A stretch of DNA of 64,000 bases, taken from the NCBI GenBank assembly GCA_036489765.1, contig DASXFE010000018.1, positions 25,355-89,354 of the forward strand. Direction: 5' to 3'. The stretch's first letter is position 1, and each line of letters opens with the position of its first letter. The translations under genes were made by a program, and so were the position numbers. The notes beneath the pieces are model-generated. The model did no database searches and was not told the DNA's origin. It was given only the letters and a program-made list of their open reading frames with translations. Of this stretch, positions 53,748 through 61,342 are shown piece after piece. The stretch comes from DATARH01 sp036489765. Lineage in GTDB: Bacteria > Pseudomonadota > Alphaproteobacteria > ATCC43930 > CGMCC-115725.

Positions 53748-53824
53748 CGGAGCGTAGCGCAGCCTGGTAGCGCATCAGCATGGGGTGCTGGGGGTCGAGA
53801 GTTCGAATCTCTCCGCTCCGACCA
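53748..53824 (+). tRNA. tRNA-Pro (anticodon GGG)
   Basis: A 77-base cloverleaf. The acceptor stem CGGAGCG pairs with CGCTCCG, and ACCA is encoded at the 3' end. D-arm GCGC..GCGC. The anticodon stem TCAGC/GCTGG has one T-G pair and the loop ATGGGGT, giving anticodon GGG. The T-arm is GAGAGTTCGAATCTC. It reads CCC and CCT proline codons. No integrase or duplicated 3' end was seen nearby. Confidence 0.95.
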
Positions 53825-53849
53825 ATTCTCGCATCGGGAGCCCCCGCCC

Positions 53850-54758
53850 ATGTCGACCGAGCGTCCGGAAAACCCGCTGGAATCTTGGCAGTGGCCGGAG
53901 GAGCACTGGCGCAAGCTCGTCGACCGGGTGCGTGCCGGCAAGGCGCTCCGCCCGGCGAAATGGCCGGGTGGCGCTCGCTGCGCCGTCGCCCTGTCGTGGG
54001 ACAGCGATCATGAGACGAGCGATCTGCGCGAGGGCGGCAAGTCGATCGGCCGGCTCGCCTGGGGCCAGATGGGCGCCCGCGTCGGCGTGCCGCGCATCCT
54101 TGACCTGCTCAAGAAATACGATGTCAAGGGCAGCTTCTACGTGCCCGCGGTGACCGCGCTGCTGCACCCCGACGAGCAGCGCCGCATCGTCGCCGAGGGG
54201 CACGAGATCGGCATCCACGGCTGGATCCACGAATTGAACTCGATCCTCCCCTACGAGGACGAGCGCGATCTGACGTTCCGCGCCGCCGATGTGCTCGAAA
54301 AGACGAGCGGGGTGCGCCCTGTGGGCATGCGCACGCCGTCGTGGGATTTCTCGTGGAACACCCTCTCGATCGAGGCCGAGCTCGGCCTTCTCTACGATTC
54401 CTCGCTGATGTCGGACGAGGATTGCTACGAGCTTCTGCTCGACGGCGAGCCGTGCGGGGTCGTCGAATTGCCGGTCGAATGGGTGCGCGACGACGCCGTC
54501 TATTTCAGCATGAACCGCTTCTCCTCGCTCCGCCCCTATACGCCGCCCGAGGGGGTGCTCGACATCTTCCGCCGGGAGTTCGAGGCGGCGTATGCCGCGG
54601 GCGGCCTCTTTCAGCTCACGATGCACCCGCACATCATCAGCTATCGCTCACGGATCTGGATCCTCGAAGAGATCATCCGGATGGCGCAGGCGCGGCCCGG
54701 CGTGTGGTTCGCGACACATGCCGACGTCGCCCGCTGGGCCAAGGAAAACGCGGCCTGA
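53850..54758 (+). CDS. Polysaccharide deacetylase family protein
   Basis: A 302-residue carbohydrate esterase 4-type (PF01522) protein. CAVALSWDSDHETSDLRE carries the first metal or catalytic aspartates, EGHEIGIHGWIHELNS the two histidines of HxxxH, and MRTPSWDFSWNT the third block; LTMHPHIISYRSR is near the C-terminus. No signal peptide, so it may act in the cytosol, as do PuuE-like and HpPgdA-like enzymes; substrate is unknown. It starts 25 bases after tRNA-Pro, and a 16-base tandem duplication covers its stop codon. Confidence 0.85.
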   Translation: MSTERPENPLESWQWPEEHWRKLVDRVRAGKALRPAKWPGGARCAVALSWDSDHETSDLREGGKSIGRLAWGQMGARVGVPRILDLLKKYDVKGSFYVPAVTALLHPDEQRRIVAEGHEIGIHGWIHELNSILPYEDERDLTFRAADVLEKTSGVRPVGMRTPSWDFSWNTLSIEAELGLLYDSSLMSDEDCYELLLDGEPCGVVELPVEWVRDDAVYFSMNRFSSLRPYTPPEGVLDIFRREFEAAYAAGGLFQLTMHPHIISYRSRIWILEEIIRMAQARPGVWFATHADVARWAKENAA

Positions 54759-54781
54759 CCTCCACCGCGGCCTGACCTCCA
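54749..54781. repeat. Tandem duplication of 16 bases over a stop codon
   Basis: CGCGGCCTGACCTCCA occurs at 54749-54764 and again at 54766-54781, one base apart. The first copy holds the TGA stop of the deacetylase gene and the second repeats it outside the frame. A simple slippage product is likely. Confidence 0.8.
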
Positions 54782-54785
54782 ACGC

Positions 54786-54820
54786 GACGGGGCCCGGCGC
54801 GCGAAACGCCGGGCCCCGTC
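54786..54820. terminator. Strong hairpin, probable terminator
   Basis: GACGGGGCCCGGCG and CGCCGGGCCCCGTC form a perfect 14-base-pair stem with a seven-base loop, between the convergent deacetylase and the small stress-type gene. The U-run is poor, but stem strength and position support termination from both sides. Confidence 0.65.
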
Positions 54821-54840
54821 TGTGAGGAGGGGAGGCAGGG

Positions 54841-55077
54841 TTAGTATTTACGTTTGACTTCCGGATCTTCCTTGGCGGCGTGGCGCTTGCCGATCAACTC
54901 GGCATGCTCCAGATCGCGCCGCTCGGGGCCATCCATCGCACGTTCCGCCTCGCGGGCCTTCTCGCCCACCTTGCCGGATTCGACAAAGCGCCGCTGCGCC
55001 TCGTTATATTCTCGTGCTGCGGTGCGATTGCCCTCGCCCTCATTACGCTGTTGTTCATGTTTGCGATTTTCGTCCAT
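54841..55077 (-). CDS. Small hydrophilic conserved hypothetical protein, EcfG-promoter controlled
   Basis: A 78-residue, highly charged protein rich in Glu, Lys, Arg and Asn with no hydrophobic segment (starts MDENRKHEQQRNEGEGNR, ends KEDPEVKRKY). Similar short proteins with the NEGEGxRTAxxxYxxAxxxF pattern are annotated as hypothetical in many proteobacteria. It resembles hydrophilic stress proteins. A strong ribosome site (AAGGAGGT) precedes the ATG at 55077 and an EcfG-like promoter lies just upstream, so it is probably a general stress gene. Function is not known. Confidence 0.75.
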   Translation of the reverse strand: MDENRKHEQQRNEGEGNRTAAREYNEAQRRFVESGKVGEKAREAERAMDGPERRDLEHAELIGKRHAAKEDPEVKRKY

Positions 55078-55104
55078 AGAACCTCCTTCGCTTTGTCTCC
55101 AGCA

Positions 55105-55129
55105 AACGAGGCCAAACAAGGGATGTTCC
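55105..55129 (-). promoter_or_regulatory. EcfG-type general stress promoter (GGAAC-N16-CGTT)
   Basis: On the minus strand GGAAC (55125-55129), 16 bases, CGTT (55105-55108). This is the consensus of the alphaproteobacterial ECF sigma factor EcfG, which is released by the PhyR/NepR switch under stress. The start would fall near 55096, leaving a leader of about 19 bases with AAGGAGGT before the ATG. Confidence 0.7.
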
Positions 55130-55366
55130 ACACAAAAGACATCATATGTTATAATTACGGTGGCGGACAGAGAATTACTTTCTATGTATTTACGCACCGC
55201 GCGAGCGCATATCGGTTTCAATACGGATAGTCCCAGAAGCGCGACCGGCGATGCAGACGGCGAAGAGCGTGGTCCGGCTTCCGGTGCCGTCGTGCAGCAG
55301 CGAGGCGGGTGAGCCGCCGAAGATCGTGCGCACAAATTCCGTGCAACAAGCGGTCCAATGCGGGGG

Positions 55367-56131
55367 TTACAAGGCGGGCGCCACCGCGCGAAAGCGGAGC
55401 CGGACGTAATCCGCGATCCACAGCCCCGTCTCGTCGCGGAGGATCGGTTCGAGGAGGTCGCAGACCTCGTCGAGCGCTCGGCTGCGGTCGGACGGGGGGA
55501 GGGGGCTGACGAAATCCTCGCAGAACGTGTCCATCCAGCGCCGGAGCCCGGCCTCGACCGGGGTCGGGCGCGGCACGATCGCGATCTCCTCGACCCGGAA
55601 ACCGGCCGCTTCCAGCTTTGTCCGATAGGCGGCGGCCGACGGGAAATACCATGGCATCTGCTTCAGCGAATCGACGCCATGGCGGGCGAGCACGGCGCGG
55701 AACGCGGTCATGATCGCCGCGGTATTGTTGTGCCCGCCCATCTCGGCGACAAACCGTCCGCCCGGCTTCAGCGCCCGGCGAACGCCGGCCAGCACCGGCT
55801 CTTGCGGCCGCATCCAATGAAGGGCGGCGTTCGAGAACACGGCGTCGAACTCGTGATCGAAATCGAGGCTTTGCCCGGGACAGACGCGCGCATCGAGCCC
55901 CCGCGCCTTGGCCGCCGCGACCATGTCCGGCGCGGCGTCGACCGCGACGACCGACGCGCCGACAGCCGCAATCTTTTCAGTGAGAACTCCGTCGCCGCAG
56001 CCGAGGTCGAGGATGCGCTCGCCAGGTTTCGGCGCCAAAAGCTCGACCACCGGCGTGCCAAAGGCCGGCACGAAATGCGCCGTCTCGGCGTAACGTTGCG
56101 CCGACCAGTGCTGCTTCGCCAATTCCGCCAT
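55367..56131 (-). CDS. Class I SAM methyltransferase, trans-aconitate methyltransferase-like
   Basis: A 254-residue methyltransferase. ILDLGCGDGVLTEKIA is SAM motif I and FDAVFSNAALHWMRPQEPVL motif II; GGRFVAEMGGHNN is near motif III. The HWSAQRYAE start and HWM tryptophan are like Tam, which methylates trans-aconitate. Substrate not certain. Between its end and the small stress gene are about 290 bases with only that gene's promoter visible. Confidence 0.8.
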   Translation of the reverse strand: MAELAKQHWSAQRYAETAHFVPAFGTPVVELLAPKPGERILDLGCGDGVLTEKIAAVGASVVAVDAAPDMVAAAKARGLDARVCPGQSLDFDHEFDAVFSNAALHWMRPQEPVLAGVRRALKPGGRFVAEMGGHNNTAAIMTAFRAVLARHGVDSLKQMPWYFPSAAAYRTKLEAAGFRVEEIAIVPRPTPVEAGLRRWMDTFCEDFVSPLPPSDRSRALDEVCDLLEPILRDETGLWIADYVRLRFRAVAPAL

Positions 56132-56246
56132 CGCCGTGGCCCTTTTCTCTATAGTCGCGGGGTTGGACGGAGCCTAGCTACCCGAGGATACCCGGATAAG
56201 GAGCAAAGTTATCCTAGCATGAATCATACCTCGATAGCGCCCATGG

Positions 56247-56453
56247 CTACAGCCTTGAGCTGCGCTTCCCTCGGAAAAGGCCGAGGGCGAGCATCACCGC
56301 TCCAAGGCCCGCGCCGCCGCCCGAAATCATCCCCGCGGTGCGCCTCATCTCGACCGGGTCGTTCGAGCCTGGGATGAGCGTCTCCATGGATAGGAAAAAT
56401 TCCGCCGCGAGGATGATGAGCAGAATGCCGGCGAGGACGACGCGAAGGTTCAT
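56247..56453 (-). CDS. Small predicted membrane protein
   Basis: A 68-residue frame with two hydrophobic segments (VVLAGILLIILAAEFFL and GGGAGLGAVMLALGLF) joined by a short polar loop (LIPGSNDPVEMRR). No family recognised and no good ribosome site before the ATG. Topology and composition look like a real small membrane protein rather than a shadow frame, but the call is tentative. Confidence 0.5.
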   Translation of the reverse strand: MNLRVVLAGILLIILAAEFFLSMETLIPGSNDPVEMRRTAGMISGGGAGLGAVMLALGLFRGKRSSRL

Positions 56454-56538
56454 CGGGGCTGGTCCCGGCTGTGAAGAAGGCTGGAGGCCGCCGGTCCCGT
56501 CATGACTCGTCGCCGCATTCTAGCCATCCTGTGACCTC

Positions 56539-57807
56539 ATGGCTCGATCGTCGCACCCACCACCTCCCGAGGTCGTCGAACTCGCGATCGACGAACTCGG
56601 CTCCCAGGGAGACGGGGTCGCGTCCTGGCGCGGCGAGACCGTGTTCGTGCCGTTCACGCTGCCCGGCGACCGGGTCCGCGCCCGTCTCGGTTCGCCCCGT
56701 CAGGGCGGGCGCGAGGCGAGGGTGATGGAATGGCTGGCGAGAGGCCCCGGCCGGGCCGAACCCGTCTGCCGCCATTTCGCCCGCTGCGGCGGTTGCACGC
56801 TCCAGCATCTCGATGCCGAAACCTACCGGGCCGCCAAGCTCGCCGGCCTCCTCGCCGCCCTCCGCCGGGTCGGGATCGACACCGCGGTCGTCGGGCCCCT
56901 CCGCACCGTGCCGCCGGGCCGCCGCCGCGCCGGGCTCGGCTTGCGTCGACCGAAGGACGCACGCGCGCCTGCCGTCGTCGGGTTCCGCGAACGATCGAGC
57001 CATGCCGTCGTCGATATGCGCGAGTGCCCGGTGCTGGAGCCGGCGCTGTGGGCGCTGGTCGCCCCGCTGCGTGACCTCGCAACCGTCGTGTTGCCGCCGG
57101 GAGGCGCGGCCGAGGTCAACCTGACGCGCACCGACAGCGGCATCGACATGCTGGTGGAGGCGTACGAGCCGCCCAATCTCGCCGCATTGGAGGGATTGGC
57201 CGCCTTCGCCGCCGAGCACGACCTCGCCCGCATCGTCTGGCGTGTCCGTGGGACCGACACCCCGGTCGTCCAGCGTCGCCCGGTGCGCATGGTGTTCTCG
57301 GGCACCGCCGTGCCGTCCCCGCCCGGCGGGTTTATCCAAGCGAACGCCGAAGCCGAAGCCACTCTCATCGCCGAAGTGGTGGCCGCGGTCGGCGACGCCC
57401 GCCCGGCGCTCGACCTCTACGCCGGGCTCGGCACCTTCACCTTTGCCCTGACCATAGCCGGCCCGGTCCACGCCGTCGAAGGCGATGCAGCCGCCGTTGT
57501 CGCGCTCACGGCCGCCGGCGCATCCGCCGAGCGCCGCAACCTCGATCGCGACCCGCTTCCGCCCGAGGCGCTCGCGCCCTATGCCGCCGCAGTCTTCGAT
57601 CCGCCCCGCGCCGGCGCTCTCCGGCAAGCCGCAGCGCTCGCCGCGTCAACGATCCCGACGATCGCCGCCGTCTCCTGCAACCCCGCCACCTTCGCCCGCG
57701 ACGCCGTCTGCCTGATCGCCGGCGGCTACCGCCTCGATCGGGTCACCCCCGTCGACCAATTCGCCTGGACCCCGCATCTCGAGGTGGTAGGGGTGTTTCG
57801 GCGATAG
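56539..57807 (+). CDS. 23S rRNA m5U methyltransferase family (RlmD/RumA-like)
   Basis: A 422-residue TRAM-domain SAM methyltransferase that makes 5-methyluridine in rRNA or tRNA. The TRAM domain reads VELAIDELGSQGDGVASW; the 4Fe-4S cysteines are in CRHFARCGGCTLQH, with another in MRECPVL; SAM motif LDLYAGLGTFTFAL; then FDPPRAG and the catalytic cysteine in VSCNPATFARD. The exact target uridine cannot be told. It is convergent with the TPP enzyme gene, 2 bases apart. Confidence 0.9.
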   Translation: MARSSHPPPPEVVELAIDELGSQGDGVASWRGETVFVPFTLPGDRVRARLGSPRQGGREARVMEWLARGPGRAEPVCRHFARCGGCTLQHLDAETYRAAKLAGLLAALRRVGIDTAVVGPLRTVPPGRRRAGLGLRRPKDARAPAVVGFRERSSHAVVDMRECPVLEPALWALVAPLRDLATVVLPPGGAAEVNLTRTDSGIDMLVEAYEPPNLAALEGLAAFAAEHDLARIVWRVRGTDTPVVQRRPVRMVFSGTAVPSPPGGFIQANAEAEATLIAEVVAAVGDARPALDLYAGLGTFTFALTIAGPVHAVEGDAAAVVALTAAGASAERRNLDRDPLPPEALAPYAAAVFDPPRAGALRQAAALAASTIPTIAAVSCNPATFARDAVCLIAGGYRLDRVTPVDQFAWTPHLEVVGVFRR

Positions 57808-57809
57808 GC

Positions 57810-59504
57810 CTAAGCCTTCTCCTTCGCCGCTTCAGCCTGCCGCCTTAGCGCAGACAGGGTCGTGCGAGTGGAGATGATCTCGGGGTCGATCTTCAACGTC
57901 AGGATCGCGGCTCGCTTCGAGGCGACGGCTGCGTTGAAGGCGGGGCCGAAGTCTTCGGTTCGGGTGATTTCCGCGGCGTGGGCACCGTAGGCTTTGGCCA
58001 GGGCGAGGAAGTCAGGGTTTTTCAGCTCGGTACCGACGACGCGGCCGGGGAAGCGGCGTTCCTGGTGCATGCGGATCGTGCCGTACATCCCGTTGTCGAA
58101 AACGAGAATGATCGGCGTCGCGCCGGCGCCGAGCGCGGTGGCGATCTCCTGCCCGGTCATCAGGAACCCGCCATCGCCGCAGAACCCCACGACGATGCGG
58201 CCGGGAAAGGCGAGGCTGGCGCCGACCGCGGCCGGCACGCCGTAGCCCATCGCGCCGCTCGTCGGCCCGAGCTGGCGGCCGGGCCGGCGGTATTGCAGGA
58301 AGCGGTTGGGCCAGCCGCTGAAATTGCCGGCGTCGCTGGTGATGATGGCGTCCTCGGGGAGGCGCTCGCGCAGCCAGGTCATCACCCGGCCGAGATCGAG
58401 CGCCGGTGAGTCGGTCAGTTTCGACGGCTGCAGCCCGGCCTCGTATTCGGCGCGCGCGGCCTTGCGCCACTCGGCCCAGCGCGGGTTCGGGATCGGGGCG
58501 AGCGCGGCCGCGGCGGCGGCGAACTCGGCCATACCGGACTGGATCGCCAGCGTCGGACGGAACACGCGGCCCAGTTCCTCGGCGGCCATATGGACGTGGA
58601 TCAGTGTCTTGTCCGGGTCGGGGATGCCCATCAGCGAATAGGATTGCGAGGTAATCTCGCCGATCCGCGCGCCGACCGCGAGCACGAGGTCCGATTGCTT
58701 GATCCGCGCGACGAGGCTCGGCGCCGCGCCGGTGCCGAGATCGCCGGCAAAGACGCCGAGCCGGTTGTCGACGATGTCCTGGCGGCGGAACGAGCAGCAG
58801 ACCGGGATGTCGCTGGTCTGGGCGAACTTGGCGATGTCGGCGCAGGCGGCGTCGCTCCACGATCCGCCGCCGACCATCATGATCGGGCGCTCGGCGGCGG
58901 CGAGCAGGCGCCGCATCTCGGCGAGATCGGCGGCCCCGGGGTGCGCGCGCACCGGGCGGTAGGGGCCGATGACGGCGGCCTGGCGCTGGTCGCGCAGCAT
59001 GTCCTCGGGGAGGGCCAGAACGACCGGGCCGGGGCGGCCGGAGACGGCAGTCTGGAACGCCTGGTTGACGAGCTCGGGCACGCGCTCGGCCATGTCGATC
59101 TGCGCCACCCATTTGGCGAGCGGCGAGAACATCCGGCGGAAATCGACCTCCTGGAACGCCTCGCGGTCGATCTGGTGGCGCGCGACCTGACCCACCAGGA
59201 CGATCATCGGGGTCGAATCCTGGAATGCCGTGTGGATGCCGATCGAGGCGTTGCAGGCGCCGGGGCCGCGGGTCACGAGGAGAACGCCGGGCTTGCCGGT
59301 GGCCTTGGCGTAGGCCTCGGCCATGAACGCGGCGCCACCCTCCTGGCGGCAGGTAATGAGGCGGATCTCGGGCGCGTCGAAGAGCGCGTCGAGCACTTCG
59401 AGATAGCTTTCGCCGGCGACGCTGAACGCCATCTCGACGCCGTGGGCGCGCAGCGCGGCGACGACGAGCTGGCCGCCGGTCATCAGGGGAAGGTTGGCGC
59501 TCAT
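57810..59504 (-). CDS. Thiamine pyrophosphate enzyme, acetolactate synthase-like
   Basis: A 564-residue ThDP-dependent enzyme of the acetolactate synthase/benzoylformate decarboxylase superfamily. The N-terminal PYR domain has the catalytic Glu in CRQEGGAAFMAEAYAKATG, followed by TRGPGACNASIGIHTAFQ; the middle domain is nucleotide-like; the C-terminal PP domain has GDGGFLMTGQEIATALGAGA with NGMYG to complete the GDG-N motif. No ilvN small subunit is nearby, so a catabolic enzyme is as likely as IlvB. The ATG at 59504 gives the usual start; the frame stays open upstream without similarity. Confidence 0.88.
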   Translation of the reverse strand: MSANLPLMTGGQLVVAALRAHGVEMAFSVAGESYLEVLDALFDAPEIRLITCRQEGGAAFMAEAYAKATGKPGVLLVTRGPGACNASIGIHTAFQDSTPMIVLVGQVARHQIDREAFQEVDFRRMFSPLAKWVAQIDMAERVPELVNQAFQTAVSGRPGPVVLALPEDMLRDQRQAAVIGPYRPVRAHPGAADLAEMRRLLAAAERPIMMVGGGSWSDAACADIAKFAQTSDIPVCCSFRRQDIVDNRLGVFAGDLGTGAAPSLVARIKQSDLVLAVGARIGEITSQSYSLMGIPDPDKTLIHVHMAAEELGRVFRPTLAIQSGMAEFAAAAAALAPIPNPRWAEWRKAARAEYEAGLQPSKLTDSPALDLGRVMTWLRERLPEDAIITSDAGNFSGWPNRFLQYRRPGRQLGPTSGAMGYGVPAAVGASLAFPGRIVVGFCGDGGFLMTGQEIATALGAGATPIILVFDNGMYGTIRMHQERRFPGRVVGTELKNPDFLALAKAYGAHAAEITRTEDFGPAFNAAVASKRAAILTLKIDPEIISTRTTLSALRRQAEAAKEKA

Positions 59505-59829
59505 CGTCAAATTCGGCCGGTCGCTGTTGACGGGGGCGCCATTTGAGACGATGCATCGCTGCGGCGAAAGCGGTTTGTGCGGTGGGCTGCGCGGTTCCGG
59601 AGCCATACCCGCACCGCGTGTGCGCGAGTGGGCGAATTCGGCAGGAACCATTTCCCCAGTGGTGGAATTTGTCCTACGGTCGGGATGTAGTGCGCGCTGG
59701 GGACACATCGGCCTGCCGCTGCATACAAGCTCTGTTGAGGGGGTTTGTCGGCGATGGTGACAGGGTTCTGCCTAACGGCGGTGCCGATGCGGCGCGGCGC
59801 CGTGATCGGTGTGCGACGATAGGGCTGCC
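59505..59829. other. Divergent intergenic region, 325 bases
   Basis: Between the TPP enzyme gene and the RND adaptor gene, which point away from each other. Promoters for both must be here but I see no convincing boxes, repeat, RNA gene or operator. The open frames that cross it have no recognisable content. Confidence 0.6.
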
Positions 59830-61194
59830 ATGAACGACCAGCCGACCCCATTGGCGCCGCCGGTCGCGCCGCCGCCCGGCCGGCCGCTGCCGGAGACGCG
59901 GCCGCCTTTCCCGCCCGCCCCGCCGGCCGAGCGGCCGCCCCGCCGGCACCGGGTGCTTTACCTGATCCTCGGCCTCGTGCTCATCGCCGGCGCCGCGACC
60001 TGGGCGATCACGCACAACAAGGAAAAGACGACGCCGGCCGGGCGGTTCGCCTCCGGCGGGACGATGCCGGTCGGCACGGCGACCGTCGCGCAGGGCGACA
60101 TGCCGATCACCCTGTCCGCGCTCGGCACGGTGACACCGCTCGCGACGATCACGGTGCAGACGCAGATCAGCGGTCAGTTGATCGAAATCGGATTCCAGGA
60201 AGGGCAGATCGTCCAAAAGGGCGATTTCCTCGCCCAGATCGACCCGCGCCCGTACCAGGTCGCGCTCGAGACGGATCAGGCGCAACTCGCCAAGGATCAG
60301 GCCTCGCTCAACGGGGCCGAGGTCGACCTCAAGCGCTATACGACCCTCGCGGCGCAGAAATCGATCGCAACCCAGACCCGCGACGACCAGGTCGCCACCG
60401 TCGCGCAGGACAGGGCGCAGGTGATGCTCGACCAGTCGAACATCGATACGCAAAAGCTGAACCTCGCCTATTGCCGCATCACCTCGCCCGTCACCGGCCG
60501 GGTCGGGCTGCGCCAGGTCGACCAGGGCAACTACGTGACGCCGACAAGCCTCGCCAACGGTATCGTCGTGGTCACGCAGCTCTCGCCGATCTCGGTCATC
60601 TTCACGGTGCCCGAAGACAACCTGCCGCAGGTGATGAAGCAGTTCGGCGGCTCGGCGCCGCTGCAGGCGACGGCTTACGACCGCGCCGGCCTCACCAAGA
60701 TCGACACCGGCCAATTGTCGACGATCGACAACCAGATCGATACGACGACCGGCACCGTAAAGATGCGCGCCACGTTCGACAACAAGGCGAACACGCTGTT
60801 CCCGAACCAGTTCGTCAACATCCAGCTCTTGGTCGACACGCTGAAGAACACCGAGATCGTGCCCGACGCGGCGATTCAGCGCGGTGCGCCCGGCACGTTC
60901 GTCTATGTCGTCAAGCCAGACAACACGGTCTCGGCGGTGCCGGTGACGCTCGGCCCCGACGACGGCCAGAAGGTCGCGGTGACGAAAGGGCTCTCAAAGG
61001 GGCAGGTCGTCGTGATCGACGGCGCTGACCGGCTCAAGGACGGCGCCAAGGTTACGATCTCCGAGCCGGGGGCTTCCGGCCAGGGCGGGAGTGGCGGGAC
61101 CAATCCGCCGGCGAGTACCAATGGCCAACCCGGCCAACGCCAGCACGGCCAGGGCCAGGGGCAAGGACAGGGACATCAGCGGAGCAGCCAGTGA
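59830..61194 (+). CDS. RND efflux periplasmic adaptor subunit
   Basis: A 454-residue membrane fusion protein of the AcrA/MdtA type. A Pro-rich cytoplasmic start leads to one membrane helix (VLYLILGLVLIAGAATWAI, about residues 41-59), a lipoyl/hairpin part (TVQTQISGQLIEIGFQEGQ, IDPRPYQVALETDQAQLA), then PVTGRVGLRQVDQGN and beta-barrel domains; the end is a Gly/Gln/His-rich tail. It works with the downstream permease to export drugs or other small molecules. No outer-membrane channel or regulator gene is in view. Confidence 0.92.
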   Translation: MNDQPTPLAPPVAPPPGRPLPETRPPFPPAPPAERPPRRHRVLYLILGLVLIAGAATWAITHNKEKTTPAGRFASGGTMPVGTATVAQGDMPITLSALGTVTPLATITVQTQISGQLIEIGFQEGQIVQKGDFLAQIDPRPYQVALETDQAQLAKDQASLNGAEVDLKRYTTLAAQKSIATQTRDDQVATVAQDRAQVMLDQSNIDTQKLNLAYCRITSPVTGRVGLRQVDQGNYVTPTSLANGIVVVTQLSPISVIFTVPEDNLPQVMKQFGGSAPLQATAYDRAGLTKIDTGQLSTIDNQIDTTTGTVKMRATFDNKANTLFPNQFVNIQLLVDTLKNTEIVPDAAIQRGAPGTFVYVVKPDNTVSAVPVTLGPDDGQKVAVTKGLSKGQVVVIDGADRLKDGAKVTISEPGASGQGGSGGTNPPASTNGQPGQRQHGQGQGQGQGHQRSSQ

Positions 61195-61342
61195 GGCCGC
61201 GGCGGGCTGCGACTTGCTTGACCGTCTCCCTCGATGGAGGCGGGCGGAGAGGGAGTGACCTCCGCTGCACGCTCTGTCCTTACCTCGCATCAGCCCCGCC
61301 CATACCCTCCCCCATCATGGGGCAGGGCCATAGGGGCGCCCG

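Noticed and set aside
53748..53850. tRNA-Pro as an integration site of a genomic island
   Set aside because: No integrase, no repeated tRNA 3' end and no clear change in composition downstream; the neighbouring deacetylase looks like ordinary chromosome.
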